DNA of 64,000 bases from positions 4,794,142-4,858,141 of the forward strand of contig NC_135565.1 of assembly GCF_964340395.1 (NCBI RefSeq), given 5' to 3'. The stretch comes from Glandiceps talaboti (taxonomy: Eukaryota; Hemichordata; Enteropneusta; Spengelidae). Of the stretch, positions 40,929 through 53,971 are shown piece after piece (the first letter of the stretch is position 1; each line of letters opens with the position of its first letter). Under the pieces are notes generated by a model. It saw only the letters and a program-made list of their open reading frames with translations, had not been told where the DNA came from and did no database searches. The position numbers were made by a program, and so were the translations under genes.

Positions 40929-43469
40929 GCTGTAGCTGTATGGTGAGGAGGATAGAAAATATCGTCAGAGCTATGCAAATCATTGTATCATGTTGAGTAA
41001 TCAGAAATGCATTCTGGGAAATAATATAACATATTGCATACTGTCAAATATTAGGAGAAAAATATGATTAATTTGCTCTGTAACATTAAATCACTGAATT
41101 GGGATAACCTCGACTAATCTTAACACAGACAGTAAAACACCTTGGTATCACCTTTGTATTCACATACGTCATAGTCTTCAAGATTACACAACCTACAGAC
41201 GACAGAGGTTGTACAAGCTTAAGTCAGCTTCTCCATTTTGACTCACGTCGGGAAATTAATAGTACTCGCAGTAAGACGTGATATGTCCTCATCTATATTC
41301 AAAACATATCCACCACTTAACAGCATGGCTTTGGCACCAACTACGACCTTTATCGAATTCACTGCGTCAGTCGGACTTCCTTAATTAACACGTTATATTT
41401 CATTCAGTGGTTGCCATCCACAACCTGGGTATGTAATGTGATTAGAACATACAACTAAGTCTGTGATTTTCTCTGTCATTTAAATATACTTACAAATAGG
41501 TGTTATCAGTTGAGTTTGTCTTAACGCTCTACGTTGCATAGAACGTTATGTTTTCTCTTCTAGAAATTTCACTATATGTAAACATTATACCTATCCAGTC
41601 ATTTGTCGATCATCTTCTGATGTATCAATTTGAAAAAAGTCATTTTAACATTGGAGTGATATTAGTTTTCGGTAATAACCTTTTAATGATCATCTTTATG
41701 ACGTGGCAGTTTGATGTGTCACTTTTTACATGTATTACCTACTAGTATATGCATTCTTGAAGTTCAATACCTTCCGACACAAAATATTATTTCATTAAGG
41801 TAATACGGAATAAAACTCAATGATGGCTAAGTCCTGACCAGAATGAGTCATTTCTCAAAATCACATCATTCGTCTTGAACTTGAAGAATACTCAAAAACA
41901 TTTACTGCGTACGTTATATAATGTCATAGCTTTGGCGAATTTTAGCTCGTTCATTGAAATGCAGAAGAATTTTATGGTAATTAGGGAAATTTATGATCCA
42001 AGGAATAAAGTAATAAAACTGTGTGTCCCATACATTTTATGTGCATGATCATGAGCGTTGTCCCATTCAGAATAATTCAGTAGCTTCTTCACGTGTATGA
42101 TTCACTTTTATGCTTTACAGTCAAGTCTACTGTGCCCGCGGGAAAAACACATTCTTAAGTCATAACGTTCAATGGCCTTGGCGACCGGAGATCGACAATA
42201 TACATGATATTGATGTTAATTGCATCTCGCTGCAGGCTAACATGGTCTCCGTGGTTATCTTGCCCGGTAACGGGCGCCGATTATGCCTAGTATGGAGTCC
42301 ACATAAAATGACAAGATGAAAATTATCTATTCAGACACACAGGAGAAAATGATAATGTCTGTCATTATTTTCTGCCTTTTTGGGAGTTAGTGTAAAAATG
42401 GACGGGCAACTATTTGCACTCTAAGTACAAACTAAACCCTTCGTTTTATAACAGAGATAAAGTGTTAAGGAATCTATAAACAATTTATCGTTAAATGGTC
42501 TCGATTTTCAGCAATAAACCAAAGTCTCGAATCATTACCTTACCATAGATAAATTGTAATGTCTTCTAGTATTCCGGCCATGGCCGGCCAAATGTGAACT
42601 CGATTATTTAAAGATTGTTATGCTATATTCAAATAAGGTAAGATTGGGTGGTCTCTAGAATCAAGACGCAAGAACATCACATTATGTGAATAGTTAATAT
42701 TGCTTGCATCTTTGCCAACTTGTGTGCGTAATGTCTTTTTGTTTTATGCCTTATGATCAATCAAACCCCTTACATTTTTATTACATAGCTTAACAGCTGA
42801 TCGTAAAAAAAATTACAAATGCTACCAGAGGAAATTAGGAACTCAAAATGTGCTTAACTTTTTATGGCTTGTCGTTTTTTCCATTAAACCAATGAACACT
42901 TAAAGTATTGTACTGTGAAGACACAAGGGCAAAAAATACTGATTTAGACAGCCCCGTGTGTACATAAACCTGGGGATAGCAGAAATTCATCGTTTCAAAA
43001 TTTAACCACTAACATGTCATTATACGATGCAGGATATTAAAACTTCTTCAACGTCCTTCGTTTCACATTTGTGCTGGGTCAATGCCTTTTCCACATCACT
43101 GCAGGAAGTTTCCGTATCTAATGAAATATTCACTTTGCGCTGTACTGTTAGAGAAGTGATAAAAGTGATACTACCCTTCCTTATGTATGTTGTATGATGA
43201 CTTGATAAATTGCTATCAACCGATCTGACTATTTCAAGTATGTCCAGTGACCATATATCATTTTTTTTATCTTGAATATTAACTACACATGCCGAGGTTA
43301 TAAGCTTTTTACTAAACGTGATGATAATATTTAAATAAAGCTACATTCCAGTACCATGTTATTGTAAATGCAGTTCTTCTATAACATTAGGATTGTTTTT
43401 TTGCATAGTTCAAACAGTCGACTGCATAGTAGGAATTTACTGGAAATTTTGATTATGCTGCGAAAACTA

Positions 43470-43470
<1 letters not shown>
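40929..43470. other. non-coding DNA with one unresolved candidate exon
   Basis: The segment from about 42120 follows a good acceptor (TTATGCTTTACAG) and reads open for ~65 codons in more GC-rich sequence, including WPWRPEIDNIHDIDVN. The donors inside it are poor and no phase-compatible neighbour was found, so it is not called as an exon. Confidence 0.3.

Positions 43471-43556
<86 letters not shown>
43471..43556. repeat. (AT)n tract
   Basis: Pure AT directly before a hammerhead palindrome. Confidence 0.95.
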
Positions 43557-43557
<1 letters not shown>

Positions 43558-43730
43558 CAGTATCAAGCACGACACACATGAGCAGTTACACAGTGTGTCA
43601 CGCTGTTGTGATCATCAGACGACTAACGGTATAGTTCCATGTAGTCTGATGATCGCTACAGCGTGAAACATTCTGTAACGGCTCATGTATCTTGCTTGAT
43701 ATTGTGTTATTTACACCGCTCTACATACAT
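43557..43730. mobile_element. inverted pair of subfamily A pLTR ends
   Basis: Arms 43562-43632 and 43640-43706 are diverged inverted copies. Both carry the subfamily A flank (TATCAAGC...; GTATCTTGCTTGATATTGTG). The right arm continues with GTTATTTACACCGCTC, matching the complement of 16147-16166. The left-arm hammerhead has GACA instead of GAAA and should be dead. The right arm is intact (next entry). Confidence 0.7.
43641..43682 (+). ncRNA. hammerhead ribozyme motif (subfamily A, right arm)
   Basis: CUGAUGA at 43646-43652, CGC-UACA-GCG, GAAA at 43665-43668, helix III ACA/UGU with loop UUC, cleavage base A43677, then ACGGC. Helix I (GUAGU with ACGGC) keeps four pairs including one G-U. Helix III here is ACA/UGU where subfamily B has ACU/AGU, a compensatory change. 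Confidence 0.65.
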
Positions 43731-43779
43731 ATGTATTGAACACTGTTTATTCCCGGCATAGACATTGTACATATACTAA

Positions 43780-43780
<1 letters not shown>

Positions 43781-43823
<43 letters not shown>
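43781..43823. repeat. (AT)n tract
   Basis: Pure AT before the next palindrome. Confidence 0.95.
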
Positions 43824-43824
<1 letters not shown>

Positions 43825-43952
43825 CAAAGTAGGTTGGTTGGAACTTGAGGTGTAGTCAACCAAGCACCTCAAGTTCCAACCAACCTACTTTGATTATTCC
43901 CGCCCTGCTTACCCAAGCATCGAGCACTCTATTCTACGAGTTTGATACTATT

Positions 43953-43956
<4 letters not shown>
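43823..43956. mobile_element. palindromic element end with long AT flanks
   Basis: A near-perfect palindrome (43823-43898) has arms AATCAAAGTAGGTTGGTTGG / complement, separated by a short spacer. It is followed by a segment ending GAGTTTGATACTATTT that resembles the flank at 33660-33675 (GCAGTTTGATACTC). It lacks a hammerhead core but sits between AT tracts (43781-43822 and 43957-44037) like the others. A third, hammerhead-free pLTR class is the best guess. Confidence 0.55.

Positions 43957-44037
<81 letters not shown>
43957..44037. repeat. (AT)n tract
   Basis: Pure AT. Confidence 0.95.
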
Positions 44038-44041
<4 letters not shown>

Positions 44042-44850
44042 ACATACGTACATTTACTTTTCATAATGCACCAACTGATGTTCAATAACACAAACCGTGT
44101 CATACATTTATCTCGATTATTAGTTATAGTGGTACAGATGTAGAAACAAAACTCTTCTCGTATTGATTACATTTATAGATGTACGCCACTATCCTGTGAG
44201 ACAGTGAAAGGTTAATAGTGACCGTCAAAACAATGTTTGTATAGTTACACTATCTGTGTTATGGAATACTACACCGCCTCTTCTGTTACGAGGCTACGTT
44301 TTATTAATATTTGCGTGAAGTGTTGTTAAGCTGTGAGGAGTAAGCTCGAAACCTCCACAGACATCACTTCGCCGTGCCATTTTTGGATTAAGGGATTTAT
44401 CATTGCTGTCTGTTTGATTACGCACACCGTCACAGACATGTTCTTTTAGTATGTATCAGGAGCATATATTGTCTAGCTGGAAGGGGGGTGGAGACAGAAG
44501 GAAAACATTGCTCAAAGTTCCATGTTTGTAATGCATCTCATTTGTGATTTGTATGAGATTTGTCTTTCATTCTATGCACTGTAAAATGGATTTGGATGCC
44601 GTGTAGTGAATCATCAAATTCACCTTTGTATCTCATCAGATGTCGATTTGTTTTCGTATGTAATGAGAATTTTAATTAGAGAAGGAATAGTACTTAGTTC
44701 ATAGTGTTTCTCTAACGATAGAATACTTTGACATATTTAGTCAAACGCTGAATGTGATTAGGCGTGGGTCAATCAGGATACATTCACAATTTTCACTTAA
44801 TATTTGGTATCAATATACATCTTTATGTCATCTTATACCCCTCTATTACT
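44038..44850. other. non-coding DNA
   Basis: No gene or element recognised. Confidence 0.4.
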
Positions 44851-44947
44851 GTCTGTCTATCTGTCTATGTCTGCCTGATACTTTCTTTCTTTCTCTCTCT
44901 CCCTATCTATGCCTATCTATCTCTACCTCCCCCTCACTCTGTCACCG

Positions 44948-45018
<71 letters not shown>

Positions 45019-45035
45019 ATGTATGTATGTATGTA

Positions 45036-45076
<41 letters not shown>

Positions 45077-45245
45077 GCCTGCCTGTCTGTCTGTCTGTCT
45101 GTCTGTCTGTATGTATGTATGTATGTATGTATGTATGTATGTATGTATGTATCCATGTATCCATGTATGCATGTACGTGTATGTATGTATGTATGTATGT
45201 ATGTATGTATGTATGTATGTATGTATGTATGTATGTATGTATGTC
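44850..45245. repeat. (TCTG)n/(ATGT)n compound array
   Basis: TCTG units alternate twice with ATGT units over about 300 bp, preceded by degenerate CTAT/CTTT units. It ends 85 bp before the exon at 45330, within the presumed intron polypyrimidine approach. Confidence 0.95.
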
Positions 45246-45329
45246 GCTCTCTCTCTCAGCTCAGTATATTTAAGCAATACATATGCATTATGAATAATTG
45301 TTGTGCTTTTTCTTAATTTTCTACTTCAG

Positions 45330-45423
45330 CAAGCAGAGTAGTGGTGATCTCCAAAGTCGACTGAAAACAAGAAAATTACTAGGCGTTGGAGAAAGCGAAG
45401 ATGGGTCAGTTCCACTCTCGAAG
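45330..45423 (+). CDS. candidate internal exon, unknown cytosolic segment
   Basis: A 94-bp exon lies between a strong acceptor (TTCTACTTCAG) and a strong donor (AAG|GTACGT). Only one of three frames is open. It starts by completing a codon with its first base and ends in phase 0. The 31 residues contain SGDLQSRLKTRKLLGVG and end EDGSVPLSK. They are hydrophilic and basic-then-acidic, as expected for an intracellular or linker segment. It could belong to the membrane-protein gene 10 kb downstream on the same strand, but no intermediate exon with the required phases (start 0) was secured. Confidence 0.55.
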
Positions 45424-46118
45424 GTACGTCTGGAGATCGTTTTTTTTTCAGATATGCGATACACGACACGTACATTTTAACTGCTTGGGTCGAAGTTGTT
45501 CTTAAAAACACCCGTGTACCATTTCAATTAAAAAAAATAACATTGCGAAATTCTTTAGTGAAGGGGCAAGTGTCACGAATATGTTCTGCAGGATGTAAAA
45601 ACATAAAAGCCGAACGTGTGTGCTTTGAGTATTCGATACCAGACTTTCCGAAGGATATCATTAGGGATTGCAGACAATAAGAATGTTTCGGGGTCGTAGG
45701 CCGTCACTCACAACTCGAAAAGGTCGGTTCTAGGCCAAGGGGTTACATGTGATGAGGAAATCTATCAACCTAATACATTTGCGGTTGCCTATTATTGGAT
45801 GAGAGAAAATGCATGCAGATGGCAAGTACAGCATGTTACTTTGCATAAAATACTATAATACATTCAGTAGATGAATACGGCACAGTGGTAATAGTACCTT
45901 CGAATTCGATTTACTAACATAGCCGGAAACTATATATATTGTTCTGCAATGTTGTGAATTACACAAGTGAGTGACATCGGTTCCAATACTATGTATTCCA
46001 ATCTGCCCTGTGGTCAAAACAGCGTATACATTGGAAGTCCCAAAACAACACTGATATTTTCTGAACTCTAAATTAACTAGTTTTCAGAGGTGCCTCCCTA
46101 CTGACGCTATAATTACAC
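45424..46118. other. non-coding DNA, presumed intron
   Basis: It begins with the GTACGT donor of the candidate exon. No further exon was recognised. Confidence 0.35.
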
Positions 46119-46344
<226 letters not shown>

Positions 46345-46527
46345 AATCTTCTTTCGCCAAGTAGAATGCTCATTATGCATTAAGAGCATTTCATACATAA
46401 AAATGAAAGAAGACGCGTATGTGAGTACATTATTGATTTACACTACGGTCTGTTTCACCAAAATGATCATCATGTGTATGCGTGAGCCGGTGGACTCGCT
46501 GACTTTGCAACATACTCGTCTTCTTTC

Positions 46528-46750
<223 letters not shown>

Positions 46751-47091
46751 TATATACATTCCGTGCCGTCAATAACACCAAAACAAGGTTTAAGAAAGAT
46801 TCCAAAAGAAAAATCGATTATTTATTTTAGTTCAACTAATAAACTAGTGCTTAGTTGTCCAAAGCAAAAGAAAAGTTATGTGTATCGGTATGGAACCGGA
46901 AGGGATGGTTATAAAAAATGGTTACAAAGAATATGGTTTTCAAAATATTTCTAAAACTTCCTTTATTTGAAGAGATTCGTTCGGCCGTGACCATTGACGT
47001 ATCTTATGGATGTAAAGATAGTATCCAGATGTGTAGTAACGGTTTGACACAGAAAAAATATAAGATCATGATCTGGTAAACACTGTCACAG
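46751..47091. other. non-coding DNA
   Basis: A 63-codon + frame (46763-46954) is Lys/Tyr-rich but has no motif. Confidence 0.35.
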
Positions 47092-47252
47092 ACAGACACA
47101 CACACAGACACAGAGACACAGACACAGACAGACAAACAAACAAACAAACAAACAAACAAACAAACAAACAAACAAACAAAACAAACAAACAAACAAAAAC
47201 ATAAATAAATAAACAAACAAACAAACAAACAAACAGACAGACAGACAGACAA
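47092..47252. repeat. (CAGA)n/(CAAA)n tract
   Basis: CAGA and CACA units pass into CAAA units and back to CAGA near 47236-47250. Confidence 0.95.
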
Positions 47253-47405
47253 ACAAAAAGAGAAGCACTACAGAGATGTATTCCTTTATCATATCATATG
47301 CATAGGGCTCACGGATTTAGATACAATACCAATATTACAAGAGAAGAATCTCCAAACGTCATTTAAGATGGACACGTGAATGTATCTACTCACTCATATA
47401 TAAAC

Positions 47406-47535
<130 letters not shown>

Positions 47536-47689
47536 TTATATGTGTATATTTATAAAATATTGGTTTCGATTTTTTAAAACGTTAAAGAAAAATCAATTAT
47601 GAAAAATATTTATCTATTTTTAGATTTTGATAGAATAGCTTTTACAAAACTAAATTTCGAATATTTCTTCCATTGAAGTTGGCCGTTAC

Positions 47690-47960
47690 ACGAAATTGAA
47701 AGGAAGCTCATAGATTATGCACATTATGTAGTTCAAGTGTTGGAGACGAGTTTCATTGTACAACGCTGTGTAACGATGAAAAAATACAAAGTATTAGAGA
47801 TAAATACTATGACACTATATTCAGTTGACAATCTCACCTACTAAACTTTAATAAGGTTTCTTTATTCAAGTACATTTTGTCATTTGTAGATGACGCTTTA
47901 GTTAGTGTTTCTGCCAGATATTTCAATGATTTACAAGATATTTCTAAAACATTGTAAGTT
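47690..47960 (+). pseudogene. non-LTR retroelement C-terminal zinc-finger fragment
   Basis: The + frame from about 47731 reads CSSSVGDEFHCTTLC. Its Cys-x-Cys/His pattern (C...DE.H...C) is characteristic of the C-terminal region of several non-LTR ORFs. IQSIRDKYYDTIFS follows, then a stop, then YILSFVDDALVSV in another frame up to about 47950. Frameshifts and a stop mark it as dead. The clade cannot be decided from this piece. Confidence 0.5.
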
Positions 47961-48059
47961 TAATTCAATTGAACATCAACACTTCATTCACTTCGTGTGT
48001 ACATGGCTTGATAAATTAATTAATTAGAGTATATATATTAGAAATTAGGTCGAGTCATA

Positions 48060-48100
48060 ATACAAAGTTTCGCGCTTTTGCGATCATCAGATGATTGGGT
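48060..48100 (-). repeat. diverged hammerhead-like motif
   Basis: On the - strand: CUGAUGA, U, CGC-AAAA-GCG, C, GAAACUUUGUA. Core boxes and the CGC/GCG stem are present and the 11.1 base is C rather than U. The bases flanking the core do not pair as helix I without shifting register, so activity is doubtful. Confidence 0.4.
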
Positions 48101-48192
48101 CATCTCCTAATTTCTGATATTAAGTATACAATGATATGTTATGTTATCAATATTGCATTCAGCACTATCCTCTCTGTCATTATTATTGTAGG

Positions 48193-48242
<50 letters not shown>
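48193..48242. repeat. (AT)n tract
   Basis: Pure AT about 90 bp from the diverged hammerhead motif. Confidence 0.95.
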
Positions 48243-48244
<2 letters not shown>

Positions 48245-51200
48245 TGTGCAATTGAGAAAAAAACACTGACAAGTTGGAGACATCTGTCTTAAATTTAAAG
48301 AGCGACCTTTTGGTGTGGCTAGCTCGCCTTCCTTGCGCATTTCATTAAAAGTAACCACACAAACCAAAAGCTACACCGCCTTTTAGAACGTTCGAACATG
48401 CCAACATCAAATGCTACAATTAACGTGCACAGAAAGAATAAAAGAAAATCCATATAGTCTAGTTTTGTATTCTTGGTGGTCCATATTCATTAAGTATCCA
48501 TGTAGTGTAGTTATGAATTATTTCCAAATTAAGGTTCATTTAAATAATTATATATATATATATATATGGGCACTTTCTGACTAGATTATATATATATGTA
48601 TGTGTGTTATTTGTATTTTAATGCCTGCCTTCATTTTTTTAATCTCAGACTGGATTACTGGCTATCCTTTATCTTCTGTAAATAGCCAACGATATTTTAA
48701 GTATTCCAACACGCTTCCTTATTAATGCACTGCTAAGTAGATATCGGTTTCAGGACAGAAATCCCGGGGATCAAATGTATTTGCAATAAATGTATTAATG
48801 TACATGACAGCTTGTCTTGAATGTAGGTTTTATTGATGTAATAAATTATTAGAAATATTATATTGGAACAAAAAGGCATAGATATTACAGTTTTGTAGAA
48901 TTAACATATTCCCAGTATGGACGAATGTAATATAATAAACTGTATGAATTTATAATTTTGAGTTTAAAGTTCAGAGTGAAATTTAAAAAAAAAAATATGA
49001 CATTTTTTTTATGAGCAATGAGAGATGGCGAAACGTAGCGACTGTCTGTTCTATGACGATTTGATGTGGAATGTATGTTTTAGTTATTAACCGGTACTCG
49101 GAAAGTAAGTAGTCGTCGGCAAGTGGCAAATCACGATCCGTTAGAACAGAGTCTGGATTACTCTGAAGTCAGCAGGTTATCAGAGTAAAATCTACAGAAA
49201 ACAACGCATCGGAACTTGTTGTCCATTAAATAACTTTCGTTGTGTGTACGTATGTATCATACAAAACAGTTGGATCTTTCCTATGTAATCGGTTTTAGTT
49301 TACTTCATCTAGATAAATGTACTGTAACAGGCAAGTTGTATTAGACCATTATAGAAAAGACAACATATGCAGCTAGGTCGGCTTTTGTTTGCCTTTTCAA
49401 AAGACTACTATCCTGCTATCTTACTTTTAAAATATTCTAAATGTTATCCATTTAAGTTGCTCTATTAAAATATTTGTATAGATAACAATATACTTTTGTG
49501 ATAAATAGATGGATGGCAATGATAAAATAATTTTATTGCCAAAATTAGATGATTTGAGCCAGATGGTCGGATGTAAACCATTTGAGATAAGAACATTAAT
49601 TATATTTTGCGAGGGCTTGAACGCCCACATTTTACATAGTGATAGTGTCATTCCCAGTTTCTCTAGATCTATAGGGTAATTCTAGCCATTATATGTCATA
49701 TGAGAATATCTTACCTAAATCGTAAATTGTTAAGAGGCGATCTCTTTTGCCTAACTTCCGCATTAGCTAATCATTCCCAGTCAGAAATATAGAGTTTGTT
49801 CAGACTTTGAAATTTATTTATTTTTGCTCCGTTTTATATTTCTTTCCCTGGCTAGTCTTTTATTGTCATTCTTGTTTTACCAAATGGCCTTTTATCCAAA
49901 TGACAACATACGTAGCCTCATAATCTTCAAGGTATTCCAGTGCGAAGAAGAGACTGATCATTAAGATCTATTTTACGCACCATCAGCAAAGAAATAAACA
50001 AAAAAATACAAAAATGCAAACAAACTAATAACATAATAAAAAAGCGATAAATAATACCAAAAACCAACCAAACAAACAAACAAACAAACTAAATATTTAA
50101 TATTTTATATAAGTTCATTGTTTTGAATAACACACTACCTACCTAGAACGACTGTGTATTTATATGTTCTACAATTAATAAACAATCATTTGACTCTCTC
50201 AATCCAAGGTATTGTAATTTAACGCAAGCATTTAGTTTAAGAAAAATGTACATCTTAAATGGTTTGGATTTAATTTCAAGAACAAAACAACAACGGGAAC
50301 AGTAGCTGCAACGAGAGCTACTTATACTAACGTAATTTTTAACTACAACATTTATCAGAGCTAATTTCTTCCCAAGGTATTTTTAAAACTGGTCAGGTTG
50401 TACAGTATGCCATACACCACTCTGTAATACTGATCTCACATACGTTGCGGCTGTGTGCAATTCCACTATTAGATTTAATGGCATACGCTGCACACTCGTG
50501 AGGATGAATTAATTGACATCAATTATGTAACTAAATCTAAGAGCGTTAAATGTGGTTAGCAAATAAACTTTCAACTTTTGCTGTTACTTTGCTCAAGAAA
50601 ATTCCAACCCATTTGAAGTTATTAACGTTAAGAAAAAAAATACCAGGGATCACCGAACAACGATTCAAAGTGATATCAAAATTACTCTATTCTAGATTCC
50701 AATATGGCCGCCGACGTTACTTCTATGGGGAAATGAAAGAGACTTCTTTTTCTAAAACGAGGCTACGGATCCCAACATTTCTTTTATTTCAGTAGGACCA
50801 CTAACAAGCTTGCATATTTCAAAGTTTGGAAAAAGTTTAATAATAACTTTAATTTTGAGTGAAATTTGTGCCCTTGGCGTATTGTACCTAGACGACAAGT
50901 AGGAATCTACTTTCCATATACATTACATCATGCAGTGTTTTTTTTTTTTTTAAATTGAACCAAAGAGTAACACAATAGTATAGGTTACACTTTAGATATA
51001 AGTAATGTCATTGGAGTTACATTGAGACGCATCCTTTATGTCATTCTCCACATGTGTTCTACATGATTAGTATTTTAATATAAAAACTTTACAGGTGGTA
51101 TGCTAATTTTAGCTTTTTAGGTTAATTGTCATATGCCCTTGTCGACCCTACATCTGTGAAAATAAAGTTTGTGAACGAAGTAGGCTCTGCAGTTAGTTTT

Positions 51201-52340
51201 CTTGATGTCGAATTTCCACTCTGCATTTTTGGCACATCCGTTTGGAAAAGTCGGATTTGCACTTTCCGTTTTTGGCACATCCGTTTAAAAGGTACAGTGA
51301 GATAGAAATATTTGAATCGCAAGTATGTCTGTGTCTCTTGTTAGAAGTATTTCTCTCTGAAAACGGTTGCCAGGACGACGAATTTATAATCATTGCCAAA
51401 TTACATTCAATATAGTATGGTTGTTTTCATAATCCTTTTACGATACAAATAGAAAAGAAAGATGATTGTAAAAAGAATGTCAAATTTAAAAGTAAAGTAT
51501 GTGTTCCTAAGTATTCATAGAACGGCCAACAGTTTGCATTTCTTCTTTGTTAATGATTACTTTTCTTTGCGAGCTTTTGCTATTGTATTCCACCAGATAT
51601 GTTTGTCTACCAAAGCATAGCAGAACTACCATCACGGTAGCCATAGAGTAATAACTGAAGTGTAAAATATTACAATGAAGATGTCCTTATCATCCTGGTT
51701 TCGATTAAGTTACGTCGCATGAAATCCCTTTTCACCGCCAGCACAATTGACCTCACAAACGAAAAAAAACAAAGCGTGTATGCTCCAGTCTTTATTAAGT
51801 CGTATATGCCCTGGGCAATGCACGTGGGAATAGTAACAAGCTTTGTAACAGTTGTGAATATAATCTACGGGATATTGAGAATTTTCAATCCACAAATAGC
51901 AATTCCAGATTGAAGTATAATGTTGTTAAGTTATGCTTCGTGTGATCTGCAAAGTTGAGGTCACATAAAATATAGTTAAGAATATCTCTGAAGTGTAACA
52001 TTTGATACTGCGCATGCGCATGGCAGTCGCGGTTCTTTCCAATGGATAGCATTTTCGACCACTTTAATGTGTAATTATTATACATCGAATCGAATCTTCA
52101 ATCACATACTACTGTGCAGTGCATGTGTCCACAGAGAGATGATTTTGCAAATGTGTTATTTTTGTCGTATCCACTATGTACAATTTATACAGTGCCATAT
52201 AGTTATGATTGTTGTTTGCAACAACACAATGATATAAAGCCATGTAGCAATACAAACAAACACACACGCTATATCTATATACACATACATATGTGTATGT
52301 ATATGTCAATATGTCTGTGAGTACACAGACACAGACACAC
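48243..52340. other. non-coding DNA, possibly intronic
   Basis: No exon could be secured. Weak candidates include a hydrophobic open stretch at 51741-51913 containing MPWAMHVGIVTSFVTVVNI. Its acceptor is plausible but no donor gives a usable phase. Confidence 0.3.
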
Positions 52341-52344
52341 ACAT

Positions 52345-52346
52345 GG

Positions 52347-52421
<75 letters not shown>
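52345..52421. repeat. (AT)n tract
   Basis: Pure AT. Confidence 0.95.
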
Positions 52422-52426
<5 letters not shown>

Positions 52427-53603
52427 ACATACATTTTATATATATACATATATATAAAATATAGTCTTCTAATGTATTCAAGAAGCATAACATGCACTAA
52501 CTACGAGTCTCCGGGTAAGCATTCTTTTATGGGAGAAGAGAGTTCCTTTATCACCGTAGGATTACTGTTTTCACCAAAGATAGATGGCTTCATGGCGTCT
52601 TAGTTCTTACCAGGTAATGTCGAAACGTGATCTCCTTAATGTAGGTTTCCTTAAAAAAAGGATGACTTTAAATACGCACTTTGAATTTCTCCTGTTTAGC
52701 TTTAAAACCAAATCATGGCAATTCAGTCAGGTTGTTCGACCATTGCTAATAGTGCCGTAGTTAATGGAAAGCAATGGCGCACGTCTTTCCTGAGTTACTG
52801 TCAATGTGAAAGGTATCTTTGTATTATACAACATGGAATAATTTCATTATAAGATCTGTGCACTTGAAGAGGCTAAATGGACGTCATATCGGTATGCATT
52901 TCGGAATTTTATTAAATGTGAAATTTCGCCTCGAGGATGAAATGACTTAAAAACTCGCAGTTCATAAAAGCTTTTCTAACTTTGCCATAATATAGCTGTG
53001 TCTGATTCCTTTAATTTGAGAAAATGAAATAAATTTAGATGTTCAGTGTCTTGTTTCCAAGAATAACTAACTACATGTTACCCTCCTTTAGTTTCAAAAA
53101 CACTGTAGTAGGTAGCCATATTGGATTACAAAATTGCTTATAATTTATCTATTTCAAAATATTTATTTTTTGTGAATCCTAATTTAATTGATTTGAATTG
53201 GAGATGATTTTCAGTTAAATGAATTGAACAAAAATAAAATGAATAGCATAAGCAGTTTATTTCAAAAGGTGTATATTATGTTCATAATTTCTTTAGGGGG
53301 TTAGGGCGTTTTACTTGAAATAAAAACGAATGTGTAAGAAAAAACATAGTTCAAATGTTTGTAACACAACAAATGCTCTAGAAAAATGAATACAATTTGA
53401 ATTGCAATTGCATGGACAGGGAATGATGTTAAAAACAAAATATAAATGTAATTAACTTGTGTAAGCACTGCTCAATACCATGGTTGCTCCATGCCCTTAC
53501 TCTCGATATATTTTTATCTTATCCTTTTCATTTTATTTTAAATTTATTTTATTTTATGTTATTTTTATATTTCTGTTTATTTTATTTTATTCCATTTTTA
53601 ACG
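52422..53603. other. non-coding DNA with two weak exon candidates
   Basis: A short segment ending CCGG|GTAAGC near 52514 would end in phase 1, as the exon at 55028 requires. Another after the acceptor CTCCTGTTTAG (about 52699) reads KSWQFSQVVRPLLIV but cannot reach a donor in the needed phase. Neither is called. Confidence 0.3.
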
Positions 53604-53971
53604 TTTTAAAGGTAACATATGGATGAGGATTTGGTTTTTATTTTGGATTTTGAATGTGCATGTATAAGGCAATTGTATGATGTATGATGGCTTCCTACAT
53701 GAATCACCAATGTAGAACAACATGAAACAAGTCTGTGTTTGTAACTCAATACATTGCAAAACGTTTTCAAAAATCATGCAAAAGGTTTGTTATTATACGT
53801 GCAGTAACAAACTTTTTACACGCTTATTAATCTTTTGCAATTAATTGAGTAGGACTTGGCAAATGTTGATTCACATTGGTTTTTGTAAACAGGAAGCCAT
53901 GACACAATTGCATTATAAGAAAGAAAATCCAAAATAGATATCCGATCCTCATTTTTATGACCACTTTAAAA
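53604..53971. mobile_element. foldback MITE, copy 1
   Basis: A ~368-bp element that folds on itself. The left arm begins TTTTAAAGGTAACATATGG and the right arm ends in a diverged complement (TATGACCACTTTAAAA). A nested palindrome sits at its centre (GTTTGTTATTATACGTGC / AGTAACAAAC). It is the same family as 55942-56266 and 62445-62768. No coding sequence and no clear target duplication. Confidence 0.7.

Noticed and set aside
42119-42319. GC-richer open segment after TTATGCTTTACAG
   Set aside because: Good acceptor but only weak donors and no phase-compatible neighbour; mentioned under the non-coding stretch only.
51719-51913. Hydrophobic frame containing MPWAMHVGIVTSFVTVVNI as an exon of the membrane gene
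   Set aside because: A plausible acceptor exists, but available donors give phases that fit neither the upstream candidate nor exon A.
52699-52812. Segment after CTCCTGTTTAG reading KSWQFSQVVRPLLIV or, in another frame, a polar peptide
   Set aside because: Two frames compete, and neither gives the phase-1 end needed by exon A.
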